Assembly (NCBI GenBank): GCA_914767885.1
Contig: CAJZBQ010000034.1
Coordinates: 124,001 to 188,000, forward strand
Reading direction: 5' to 3'
Length of the DNA stretch: 64,000 nucleotides
DNA from: Blepharisma stoltei
Lineage: Eukaryota; Ciliophora; Heterotrichea; Heterotrichida; Blepharismidae
Part shown: positions 54,518 through 63,946 of the stretch, one piece after another
Layout of the letters: the number at the start of each line of letters is the position of its first letter
Numbering within the stretch: the stretch's first letter is position 1
Notes under the pieces: model-generated
Told to the model about the DNA's origin: nothing
The model's input: only the letters and a program-made list of their open reading frames with translations
Databases searched by the model: none
Program-made: the position numbers and the translations under genes

Positions 54518-55857
54518 TTAAATAAAGAATCCCAGGATTAAGGCAGATACGAAAAGTGACTTGCTAAAGCTTTCTTGAACATCGACCCCGTCAAAGAAAT
54601 AAATAACTCTTCCATTTAATTCTTGCGTGTTTCTGTTATTCCCATGCCCATTTGCAAATTCTTTATTCTCTGCCCAGAATTTTGAAAACCAACTGAGTTG
54701 TGTTGAATCTAAATCAAGAAGCTTCGGCCATATAAACCATTAACATTAACATTAACTAATATTATAGAGAGAGGCCCGTCGTATTGGCCAGGGTTTCCCC
54801 TGCCCTACCTTCACCTTCACTCGGTTGCTCACCACCAATCGATCACGACCTTCAAGGTGTTGCTCCTACTGTACCAGGATGTGCACTCGCTACCCGTAGC
54901 TGGATGAGTTACGCCACCCAGCAGTACGTCAACAGAGGTTGCCCATTCCGAAAATTTGAAAAACAAAATTTTCTGGTAGGACTGTCAGCTAAAATGGAAA
55001 TCCAAAGCCTGGAACGTAACGCCCAGTTTCACGCTAGGGAGTTGCTCGATTGATCAGGAGGTACCTTCCTGATGCTGCTGAGCTTCCCCTTTCCAACCTT
55101 GGAAACCATCTCCCCTGAGGCAAAAACCCAGGTGTCAGAGCGAGCTGCGGTCGGCCTAGTCCGACGTTGCGCTCCACTTCCACAAGGTCCCCTGCGAACG
55201 CAGGCTACAGGTGTTGAAAAAAAGGCTGGATCGCCGTCGCCATTTTAATGTATTCGGCCATATAAACCAGTTCACAATTTCTGAGCACGGAGGAGTAGTC
55301 AATGATCCTTGGTAATGATAAAAATTGTTTAATTGCGTGACACCATCAAAAGCGTCACTTAATTTTATTGTAGTTTTAGCTGTATATGCATCAATCACAG
55401 AATTTATGAATTTGTTTGTTTTTCCATTTACGTGAAACAGCAGGCCAAGAACGTAATAAATAATTCCATCTTCATCGTCAGTCATTACAATATGCATTTC
55501 AAGGTCGAATTGCTTACCACTGATCATGTGCTCAGATGGAGAATGGAAATGAAATCCGATAGATTTTCCATGAGTTTGAAGGCTCCCATAGTTTTCAGTC
55601 ACGTTCAGGAAATTTCCACTGAGTTTGTAGTTATGACTTGTGAGGTTGCCTAAAACGTCTAATTTTTGAAAGTGCAAGTCAAGTGAGTCCATAACTTCTG
55701 AACCTCTTTGGATTACAGTCAAATTTTCAGGAAAAATGTCTATTGGCGATTGGTTAAGGCCGTCTTCACATTTTCCTTCCCAATCAGCTCCTCCATGAGT
55801 GTAATTTCATTCTTCAGCAAGCAAGCCCATAAACCCTAATAAAAGCGGTGATACCAT
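54518..55857 (-). CDS. alpha-type carbonic anhydrase, secreted/anchored (interrupted once)
   Basis: 269 residues after removing 54740-55269. Hydrophobic signal (MVSPLLLGFMGLLAEE), then WNYTHGGADWEGKCEDGLNQSPIDI, whose first Trp is TGA. Zinc ligands are present: His-x-His in GFHFHSPSEH and the third His in DLEMHIVM. The substrate segment SLTTPPCSEIVNWFIWP is intact, and the family end FANGHGNNRNTQELNGR appears only after the retroposon is removed. A short hydrophobic C-terminus (SLFVSALILGFFI) suggests a GPI-anchor signal or membrane anchor. It hydrates CO2 to bicarbonate at the cell surface or in a vesicle. Confidence 0.92.
54740..55269 (-). mobile_element. SINE-like retroposon in the carbonic anhydrase gene
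   Basis: Flanked by a perfect 17-bp duplication TTCGGCCATATAAACCA (54723-54739 and 55253-55269). Minus-strand head CATTAAAATGGCGACGG, core GTTGGAAAGGGGAAGC, and a 3' tail of tandem TTAATG units. It splits NWFIWP from KLLDLD. Confidence 0.92.
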
Positions 55858-55913
55858 TTATTAGCCTAATAAATATTAACTGGAATTACCATTATTACTA
55901 TAATAAATTTTTT

Positions 55914-58056
55914 CTATAACATTATTTTCTTTCTCTTATCAGACTGAATTTTCTTTCTGTTTAAAATTTTCTTCTTCCTTTTCTTCTTACTCCCTCATCC
56001 GTGAAAATTTTGTTCGCTTACGAATTTTTATATATGAATTTTATAGTAAAATTGTTTTTTCGAAATTTTAAAAAATCCCAATTCTCAAAAATTGGAAAGC
56101 AAATATTTATTTAATTTGTAAAATTTATGTCTTAAAATGTACTTTGTTTAAAATTAAACAGAGCTAGCTAGAGAATTCATTATACTAATTATCATTTTTA
56201 TATCAATTTTTTTTTCATTAAAAATTTTTGTTCCCTCGCTGAGTATTTTGTCCAAAAATAGGGATTTTTTCAATGGTTTTGTTCGCTCACAGAGAGGGGG
56301 AGTTAGGATTTTCATCACCTGAATAATCAGAATCAACTGCATCATCATCATTTTCTTCAAGCTCTCTTGGATATAATATTTCTAGCTCTTCTAAAATCAT
56401 TTTGACTTTCCCTCTATCTGGGTCACAGAAATCTAATATCGCATCACAAAAATTATGCCCTATCTCTTGAAAATGTTCAGTGCTAAAATGAAAATCTGCA
56501 TGCTTCCCAAAATCTGACCCACAAAAAGAGGATTCAAGCGTATAGCTGTTTATAATAGAAAATTCTTTATACAACACAATTCTAGCCGTAGCCTCCTTAG
56601 ATTTTTGAATACCAAATACACAGTCTTTAAAGCTAAAAATATCAGAAACCCTTTCTAATAGCCTGGGGAAAATTCTTTCTTTAAGCTTTGTGCGGCCTGC
56701 GCATCCATACATGAAAATGTTTTTTTTACGTGAATGCCCATGGAAATCAACTGACAAAACAATATCATATTCTTCAAGTGTTTTTTTTACCAAATTTTTC
56801 GCATGATAAATTGTTGGGTTGAACTTTCGGTTCGGCTCAATTCAGCACCTATTTAAATCAACTCCAGAAAGCCCACATCTATATGATCCATTGACAACTC
56901 CGTCTGGATTTAGCATAGGGATAACTTTAAACACAAAGTTATCTCTGAGGATTTTCGCATCAAGAGTAGGACCGACCAAATAGTCAATAATCCCTTTCAT
57001 AATCCATGACGAATTTGTTTCTCCTGGGTGCACCCTTGAGGTTAAAAATACTGCTTTTCTTCCTTTCATAGCTTCTGGATCGTTAAAAGTGGTAATAGTC
57101 AATATTTCACAGTCATTCCCTGCTTCTGATTCACATAGAACACTTCTTCTGACCCTATTTTTCTTTTTAGGATCAGTTGTTATAGCCGTAATATAATTAC
57201 ACAGATCTGTATAAGTATAAGGATAGCAGTGTGCAAAATAAACCGTATCAAAATCATATGTAAAATTCACTGCAAATGTAAGTGAATAATAATAACCCCC
57301 TGCTTTTCTCCTCATATTATTTTGAAAATAACAAATATCCTGCCCACATCTGACCCAGCCTCTTCTATGCCTATTTGCATCATTTACAGAATACATTAAA
57401 GGCTTCATTCCAAAGTTATATAAAGAGTCTGGCTTCATCATATTGATGATATTGAACTTATAAGTTTTATCTGACCTTGTGTTTTCTACAGAAAAGAAAT
57501 ACCATTGGGTATTTCCTCTTGTGTTATGGTCTGGCTTAAGGATTAAATCATACTCGAACTCATATACTTGGACAGCTCTTCTCAGGTTTCCAGACTCAAA
57601 CCTGGACTCAAATACAAGGGTGTAATCATCTTTTGATGAAGGCACATAAAAACTAGGCAACTGATTAGGGAACTCTGCTTCATGGACTTGTGGGCTGGGG
57701 TCGATGCTGTCGTATACAACTCGGTTCATTAAATTTTCTTGATGGCTCATTCTTTCTGCGTCGCGCCTTATATTTTCTTCTAGGATCCCGTCCTTAGCAA
57801 CAGAAATGGGCTCGTATGGCTCCATGTCTTCGATGAACTCGTGAAGCCTTTGCATCATAGGGAGTCCTGTGCCCGTTTTAAAATTAAGGTGATAGGTGCT
57901 TGGCTCTGGGTTCGCAAACGCTGGCAACTGGGATTCTATGTCATCTTTGACTTCTTCGTTTGGGATTATTTCGGCTGGCGGCTCTTCAAATAGCTCAATT
58001 AAATGAATTTCTGATGATTTTCGCATCAGCTCTGATTCATTGATTTGAATATCCAT
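55914..58056 (-). CDS. cytosolic carboxypeptidase (CCP/AGBL, tubulin deglutamylase-like)
   Basis: 608 residues after removing the MITE at 55987-56302. An N-terminal acidic region precedes the CCP-specific beta domain (YTLVFESRFESGNLRRA, NTQWYFFSVENTR, GWVRCGQDICYFQNN). The M14 catalytic domain follows: HPGETNSSW supplies the zinc His and Glu, then LNPDGVVNGSYRCGLSGVDLNR, zinc His in DFHGHSRKKN, and catalytic Glu in YTLESSFCG. After the MITE the protein ends with a very basic tail (PKKKRKKKILNRKK) instead of stopping inside the element. CCPs trim polyglutamate side chains or the last Glu of tubulin. TGA codes for Trp in NRC-W-IEPNRKF. The start is 14 bp from the neighbouring kinesin's stop. 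Confidence 0.9.
55987..56302 (-). mobile_element. MITE family 1 IES in the carboxypeptidase gene
   Basis: 316 bp flanked by TTA (55987-55989 and 56303-56305). Ends CTCCCTCATCCGTGA and GTTCGCTCACAGAGAGGGGG. Removal extends the frame to a basic tail ending at TAG 55914-55916. Confidence 0.85.
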
Positions 58057-58070
58057 TATAAGAATTTACA

Positions 58071-59843
58071 TTAGTTTTTAGGTTTAGGAGACTTTCCTCT
58101 TTGCAGCTTCATTAAATCGGCTAAGAGCTCTCGCTCTCGAGCTTGAAGTTGCTCCACCCTTTTTTGCATTTGTTCGTTATATTCCCTTAGCTGTGCCATG
58201 TCTTCTTGAGGGGTAATCATAGGGGTTCCTTCGCCTTTTTTAAAGAGCATCTGTGCTTGTTCTTCTTGTAATGCTGATAAACGCTTTTTTAGGTTAGCAT
58301 TTTCATTGAGGAGAGTACTAATTGTATACTCTTGGGAAATTTTTGGCGCCGCTTCATCTTTTAAGCTGGTGGACCCAACAAAGGCGTATTCTAAATTTTC
58401 AAGTTTTATGTGCATGCTTTGGTTATCAATCATCGACTGATGATAAGATGCCTCTGCTTTTTCTTTGGATTCTCTGAGCTTGGCATTTTCTTCTCTCAGC
58501 TTATTTACTTCAAATGTGAATTCTTGGAGAACTGGATCTTGGGCAGGATTATTCTGGTTGCTATAGTTGTTAGCAATGTCAACCATCAGAGGAGGCTGGC
58601 CATTTGTGGCACGGGCAAGCTGCTCTTTTAGATACTCGTTTTCTAGCCTAAGTAGCTGAGCTTCTCTTCTTAGATTTAATATCAAGTATTCACTATTATC
58701 TACCTGCAAGATAGGCTTATTTTGAATATTCATAGCTCTTGTTGCATAATTCAGGGTGCTTGCTGTCTCTTCTATATATGAAGAAGCAGGCGAGACACAA
58801 GCAATCATTATAGCTCTTGACGAGCCTCCTAACGAATCCATCAGCACCATTGTCAACTTGGAATCTCTGTACGGTATATGTGGCTTTAAAGCATTCCCTT
58901 TCTTATCCCCAAGTGACGAAATCACTTTTCCCAGTGTAAACAGCGACTTATTTATATTTTTCGTCTCGTTCAGCATCCCACCACTGCTTTTAGTCTCTTT
59001 TATTCTTTCACTTCCAGCTAAATCCACAAAGTACATTTTCCCATACCTTTTATAGCTATGCCCTTCTTCTGAGGTTATTTCACTTATGAAATACACCATC
59101 AAAATTGAGTGTGACCTTGAGCTGTCCGCATTAAGCTCATGGCTTCCACTTTTCCTATTTTTCATCCCTTCATGCAGCACAGCAATTAAATCATCAATAT
59201 TGGTGCAGTCAACGATCATAAGCTCTTCTACAAAGAATCCTTGTTTAGAGTTCCACCTGCAATGCAAAACCCCTGATCCTGGGTTTAATAAATCTCTCAC
59301 CTGCTCATTATAGATTTCAAAGAACCCAGATTTGACGTAATATCTTTCTTGTCTGGAAGACATTCTTTGCCAAATATAAGAAATCGACCTTGGGATAATT
59401 CCATCAGTTTCATCAGAGGTGTATTCAGCGCCACCAAGCCTGTCTTCGACGCCTGCCATGCTATAGGTTTTTCCACTGCCTGTTTGTCCATATGCGAACA
59501 CAGTGCATGAGTATCCTTCTAAGGCACTTTCTAGAAGAGAATTTATCCCAGTCTCTGCAAAAACTTCAGCTTGATTGGTAGAAACATCGAAAATTTGGTG
59601 AAATGCATATTGTCGCACGCCAGTTTTCATTTGGAGAGTCAGGAGCTGAGGATTTTGAACTTCAATACAGTTTGCATTTCCTTGTGAAATTTCTCTTTGG
59701 TTAAGTGGCCGAATCCTTACACAGACACGAATGCTTTCACTTCCTTCTTGTTCAAGACTTATGGAGTTTCCGCTGACTGAAGGGGGATGGCTTATTGGTG
59801 GCTTGCTAGTGCTCGCTGTCGACTTTTGTGATGAAACTTGCAT
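58071..59843 (-). CDS. kinesin with N-terminal motor (KIF12/kinesin-12-like)
   Basis: 590 residues, uninterrupted. The motor (about 37-385) has SIRVCVRIRPLNQRE, P-loop GQTGSGKTYSM, NADSSRSHSI, FVDLAGSERIKETKSSG and IPYRDSKLTMVLMDSLGG. Coiled coil follows to the end with a Lys-rich tail (QRGKSPKPKN). The TVFAYGQTGSGKTYSMAG and LNETKNINKSLFTLGKVI patterns are closest to KIF12-type motors by memory, but subfamily is tentative. No intron or insertion. It is the third kinesin of the window. Confidence 0.88.
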   Translation of the reverse strand: MQVSSQKSTASTSKPPISHPPSVSGNSISLEQEGSESIRVCVRIRPLNQREISQGNANCIEVQNPQLLTLQMKTGVRQYAFHQIFDVSTNQAEVFAETGINSLLESALEGYSCTVFAYGQTGSGKTYSMAGVEDRLGGAEYTSDETDGIIPRSISYIWQRMSSRQERYYVKSGFFEIYNEQVRDLLNPGSGVLHCRWNSKQGFFVEELMIVDCTNIDDLIAVLHEGMKNRKSGSHELNADSSRSHSILMVYFISEITSEEGHSYKRYGKMYFVDLAGSERIKETKSSGGMLNETKNINKSLFTLGKVISSLGDKKGNALKPHIPYRDSKLTMVLMDSLGGSSRAIMIACVSPASSYIEETASTLNYATRAMNIQNKPILQVDNSEYLILNLRREAQLLRLENEYLKEQLARATNGQPPLMVDIANNYSNQNNPAQDPVLQEFTFEVNKLREENAKLRESKEKAEASYHQSMIDNQSMHIKLENLEYAFVGSTSLKDEAAPKISQEYTISTLLNENANLKKRLSALQEEQAQMLFKKGEGTPMITPQEDMAQLREYNEQMQKRVEQLQARERELLADLMKLQRGKSPKPKN

Positions 59844-60193
59844 AATTTTCTTTATGAAAATAGGTAATTATGAAAAAAGTTTAAAATTTGCAAGTCTTTC
59901 TTATTTATATGGCTGAAATTATCAATAATAAATTTAAAAGAATTAAACTGAGAATGCGAAATGATAGCAGATATTTAAAATTTATCACGATTAAGTCAGG
60001 CTATTATTTAAATAAAAAAATATTTTATTTGCCTAAGAATGCAATTTTTCGATAAAAAGAAATATTATAAATATTTAAGCCATATATAAGAGCGTTTTTT
60101 GATCAGAACATCAATTCTGGGGCTAGTATAAAAATGGAGGATTTTAATAATGGTATAAAAAAGGAACAATTTATATGAAAAATGGTTACTGTA
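59844..60193. other. intergenic, AT-rich
   Basis: 350 bp between the KIF12-like gene and the collagen-like gene. No gene or element ends seen. Confidence 0.5.
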
Positions 60194-60703
60194 TTAGTGT
60201 CCTGCATTCCATTGTCCACTTGCACTGTAAGAAGATTTGACTGAGTTTACAGATTTTTCATCGCATTCGTTGCTTTCATCCCAGTCATCAACTTCAATGC
60301 ATTTTACAGAAGCTCCTCTTGGTCCTCTTTCTCCTTTATCTCCTTTGCAGCCTTGTGGTCCTTGTAGACCTTGGCATCCTCTCTCTCCTTTTTCGCCGCA
60401 TGGCCCTTGGAGACCTTGGCAACCTCTTTCTCCTTTATCTCCTTTGCAACCTTGTTCTCCTTTTGGGCCAGGGCAGCCTTGTGGACCGCATGGGCCTTGA
60501 GGACCTGGTGGACCTTGACAGCCTCTCTCACCTTTTTCTCCTTTCTCGCCTTTGACAATTTTAACTTGTTCATCGCATTCATTATATTCGTCTCTTGAAC
60601 CGTACTCGCTACCTTCGGTCTCAACAAATTCTGTTTTGAATACTTTTGGTGTTGCTGCAAAGACCGCAAGAGATAAGGTCATCAGAATTGCGAATTTGAT
60701 CAT
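60194..60703 (-). CDS. secreted collagen-like Gly-X-Y repeat protein
   Basis: 169 residues. Signal peptide [17 protein letters not shown], then an acidic segment ending VKIVK, then about 25 Gly-X-Y triplets (about residues 52-128) rich in GEK, GPQ and GxQG with periodic Cys (GCQG, GCKG, GPCG), then an acidic C-terminus ([11 protein letters not shown]) and Ser/Gly-rich end. The Cys in the Y or X positions could crosslink chains. Such short collagens are rare in ciliates and more typical of animals, bacteria and some protists. It probably forms a trimeric surface or cyst-wall fibre, which is inference. DNA shows the repeat too, so slippage is expected. Confidence 0.9.
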   Translation of the reverse strand: MIKFAILMTLSLAVFAATPKVFKTEFVETEGSEYGSRDEYNECDEQVKIVKGEKGEKGERGCQGPPGPQGPCGPQGCPGPKGEQGCKGDKGERGCQGLQGPCGEKGERGCQGLQGPQGCKGDKGERGPRGASVKCIEVDDWDESNECDEKSVNSVKSSYSASGQWNAGH

Positions 60704-61759
60704 ATTTTTTATAATCAGCTAAAATTCTGGAAAATATCTGTTTTTAGCCATGGATTTAAAAATCAAGATGGCTAGTAAAATTAATCAGAGCGAAAAAATT
60801 AATTATCTATATATTTCAATTAATCATTATTTAAATTATTTTGAAATTTAGATTTTGTTCAAGCAATTTCTAACTGAAAAAAATATAAACTGAAATTTTA
60901 ATCCAAAAAATATAGACATTTTTTCTTGGTTAATGATAAAATAAAATAATTATATTATTTTGAGCAATTGCATTGCTTTATCCCGATGTTTTCCTCTGAT
61001 TAGTAATTTGAATAGCCCGATGAAATTATTCTGACCCATTTTTCCTGCTTGATCTTAGCTTGATGAGGCATAGCCATATATAACTTATTATTCTACACCA
61101 GGACTCAGCTTATTAGCTTAATTCACTTTCAGAAATACCTCTTATCTTTTTTTTTCCTGTGCTCCTTGCTCCTTTTTGCCTTAGAAACCTTGGCACCTCT
61201 TTTTCTCCTTTTTTTAAGCAGCTTTGCTCAATGCTTGATAGACAATCTCGTGAGCCAGCTTGATCTTCAGAAATTGATTGACTTTGGTAGCCTCTCTCAC
61301 ATTTTCCTCTTTTTCATCTTTAATAATTTTGACATGCTAGCATAATTGTTCTTATAGATTCTAACATGATTTGCCTTCACTTTCTATAAACTTTTTTGAA
61401 GGTTTAGTGTCACTACTAAATTTTTAAGTTATTAAAACCATCAAAATTGCCAGTTTGACAATATTTATTGAAGGTCATAATTTTAAATTAATTGGCTGTT
61501 TGTTGATCCAAAGATTTACTAAAAATTATTTGTATCTTCGAACCAATAACAAATTTTTGAATAATATTGTTTTTCTCCTTTCCGTGCCCTTAAGGAGCAA
61601 AAAGCTGAGTTTCCAGATCCCTCAATAAGAAAAAGTTAAGCTAGCCAGATTTGTAAAAGCATATATAGTTAACTCCCTCTCATCTAAAATATTATTATCA
61701 AACCTTGTCATTATTCAATGAATGCTTTGAAATAATAAACCATAATAAAAATAAAAGAG
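60704..61759. other. intergenic with a decayed collagen-like copy
   Basis: Apart from the pseudogene at 61141-61480, AT-rich with no intact gene. The stretch at 61560-61690 has weak C/T-rich patches, but no element ends I can support. Confidence 0.5.
61141..61480 (-). pseudogene. decayed duplicate of the collagen-like gene
   Basis: The minus strand can be aligned with 60194-60703. The ATTGTCAAACTGGCAATTTTGATG stretch parallels the signal-peptide start, but the ATG is lost. Downstream parts include KPSKKFIESEGK, VKIIKDEKEENVREA and scattered Gly-X-Y-like fragments (CTCCTTTTTGCC on the plus strand). Several TAA and TAG stops and shifts break the frame. It lies directly upstream of the intact gene on the same strand, so it is a dead tandem copy. 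Confidence 0.75.
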
Positions 61760-63199
61760 ATGTCAAATCTCGATAGAAGGCCTCGAGGAAGATTCCGTGG
61801 ACCTAGGGGTGGGCGTGGAAAAATGAATTCAGAGCGCTTTGAGTCTACTAGAGCTGAAGATACTGTCCAAGGCGAAGAAGAAGGAGAGGCGGGTGGATAT
61901 AGAAGGCCCTTCACAAAAAATACAGCTGAAAACCAGCACGAGCATAACCCTGAAGGGAGCAGATATAACAATAGAAGAGGACGCTTCAGAGGTAACAGAA
62001 GAAGAGGCGATTTCAGGCATTATGATCAAGGTGGTCAAAGGCATTATGAAGAGGGAAAAAATGATGAGAATAATCAGAGAGAAGCCAGAAATCAGTATGA
62101 AGAAAAGAAACCAGACCACAGAAATGAAGGAAGACAACCTAGGGAATCTGATGACACCTATCAACAAAGAAGCTATAGAGGAGGCAATAGGAATGAGCCA
62201 TATCAAGAAAGAAGCCAGAGAGGAGGTCAAAGGAATGAACATCGTGAGCCATATCAAGAAAGAAGTTATAGAGGAGGCCAAAGGAATGAACGCCGTGAGC
62301 CATATCAAGAAAGAAGTTATAGAGGAGGCCAAAGGAATGATCCATATCAAGAAAGAATCCAAAGAGGAGGCGAAAGGAATGAACACCATGAGTCATATAC
62401 AGAAAGAAGCTATCGAGGAGGTGAAAGGAGTGAGCCATACACGGAAAGAAGCCATCAAGGAGGCGAAAGAAATGAGCATTATGAGCCATATCAACAAAGA
62501 AGATATAGAGGAGGTCGAAGCAGAAGATTTAACAGAGGTCGCCCATATACATCTCCAGATCGCTTAAAGGCCAAAGATACTGTAGAAGAAACTCCAGCTG
62601 CCCCTAAAGAACAAGAAAGGTCGTCTAGTGCAAGACCTCGAGGAGATTATCAAAATAATCAACGCAGAGGCAGATATAACAACAGAAGAAGAGGATATCG
62701 AGGAGGCCGCTTTAATCGAGATAGCAGACAGCCTGAAGTCCATGAAGAAAAACCCCAGCAAAAAGTCGAAACTTCCCACCCACAGCCTCATTACAAGCCA
62801 AAGCACGAGCCAGAAGCCAAAAAAGCAGCCCCTAGCTTTACTTCAATAAACTCACTAGAGCCTGAACTCAGAGGTTTCAACGTCAAATGCAAAGCCATCG
62901 GCGATCCTTATAAAATCCAATTTTCTTTCAGAGGCAAATCAATTTCAGCATGGGAAGTTATAGTCGGTGACGAATCTGGATGCATAAAGTTGCAGCTTCC
63001 TAACGAAGAAATCGCCAAAGCAATCAGGCTTAACACTTCAATCTACGCAAGAAACGGCATCATAATTATGAGAGATCAGAAATTCATGGTTTTATTAGTT
63101 AATCATTGGGGGAAGGTTGAAGTTTCAACTGCTGATTTTGAATTCCAACCAAACAAGTCCAACAATATCTCTGATGTCGAGTATGAAATTGCGACTTAA
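61760..63199 (+). CDS. RGG-repeat protein with C-terminal OB-fold
   Basis: 479 residues. The N-terminal 350 are Arg/Gly-rich, with RGRFRGPRGGRG at the start and about eight 14-18-residue tandem repeats of the type EPYQERSYRGGQRNE (about 150-270). The C-terminal 115 residues (FTSINSLEPELRGFNVKCKA to DFEFQPNKSNNISDVEYE) follow the OB-fold order seen in SOSS-B1/RPA-type single-strand binding proteins: a long first strand, SAWEVIVGDESGCIKL, then a helix-to-strand RLNTSIYARNGIIIMRDQKFMV. This likely binds RNA or single-stranded DNA, with RGG methylation expected. No intron or insertion. Related OB plus RGG proteins exist in other eukaryotes, but the repeat is specific to this copy. Confidence 0.8.
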   Translation: MSNLDRRPRGRFRGPRGGRGKMNSERFESTRAEDTVQGEEEGEAGGYRRPFTKNTAENQHEHNPEGSRYNNRRGRFRGNRRRGDFRHYDQGGQRHYEEGKNDENNQREARNQYEEKKPDHRNEGRQPRESDDTYQQRSYRGGNRNEPYQERSQRGGQRNEHREPYQERSYRGGQRNERREPYQERSYRGGQRNDPYQERIQRGGERNEHHESYTERSYRGGERSEPYTERSHQGGERNEHYEPYQQRRYRGGRSRRFNRGRPYTSPDRLKAKDTVEETPAAPKEQERSSSARPRGDYQNNQRRGRYNNRRRGYRGGRFNRDSRQPEVHEEKPQQKVETSHPQPHYKPKHEPEAKKAAPSFTSINSLEPELRGFNVKCKAIGDPYKIQFSFRGKSISAWEVIVGDESGCIKLQLPNEEIAKAIRLNTSIYARNGIIIMRDQKFMVLLVNHWGKVEVSTADFEFQPNKSNNISDVEYEIAT

Positions 63200-63217
63200 A
63201 ATAAGCAGAGTTAGTTA

Positions 63218-63946
63218 TTATAAAATTGTAAATGGGTCAAGTGAGGTCAAATATGTATAAATTTTTATTGATAACGCTTTACCGATCGGCAAACTTCCAG
63301 CTGTCAAACTCATAAGCAAGGTTTCTCGCTTAGAAGCTTCTGCAATTTCATAGGCTTCAAGGAGAGATGTGAGGGATGGGTATTTTGATATTATTGCTTG
63401 GGCTTTAGCTAAGGACATCTGAGGAATCGCGGTAAGGAATTTTACTCAAGTTTCATGAGGATGGAACCGCTCAGGCTGTTTTTGGATCATTTGTAAGTCA
63501 TCTGAAGTTTTGGAGTTTACTAGAACTGAAGAAGCTTGAATTATATATTGACTGATTTCATTCAGATTTTCCATTTCGAGTAAATCAAAGCCAAAATTAA
63601 AGATTCATTTGGCGATCAAAGGCTGAAGCTGAGGCTGAATGTTTTCTTTTCAATTCTGCTTCTCTCGGGCTGAATATTGATAAATAAATGAGATTTTTGA
63701 GTTGTCTAATGAAGATTTTAGATCGGAAAAACCTTCTTCTATTCTGGAGCTGGATAGGAATCTTTGGTATGAAGAAGGAGAAATGATAATTCAAACTAGG
63801 TTGTTGAAGCTAGTTGTTTCTCGGACTCATAAAATTAGAGTGGGGAATGGGTACATTCGATCGGTGATTTCAGTTGTGATTCCTTCTTCTGGGATATAGT
63901 TCATGATTTCACTTAGAGATGGGTCTACGTATAAAATCTGCTTCAT
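63218..63946 (-). CDS. EME1-like partner of the MUS81 nuclease
   Basis: 242 residues with several TGA Trp codons (LIL-W-VRET, NLV-W-III, KQN-W-KEN, IAK-W-IF, ET-W-VKF). The N-terminal part has a degenerate ERCC4-nuclease fold without the GDxnERKxxxD catalytic motif. The C-terminal tandem helix-hairpin-helix reads WVKFLTAIPQMSLAKAQAI, YPSLTSLLEAYE and PIGKALSIKIYTYLTSLDP, close to EME1. EME1 is the non-catalytic subunit that with MUS81 cuts branched DNA. The start ATG at 63944-63946 is tentative; the gene could begin outside the window. Confidence 0.75.

Noticed and set aside
60237-60669. Long plus-strand and alternative-frame ORFs over the collagen-like gene
   Set aside because: They are shadows of the Gly-X-Y repeat in other frames; only the minus-strand frame has a signal peptide and the triplet pattern.
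61829-62567. Long alternative-frame ORFs across the RGG repeats
   Set aside because: Shadow frames of the tandem repeat; the plus-strand 479-residue frame ends in a recognisable OB-fold.
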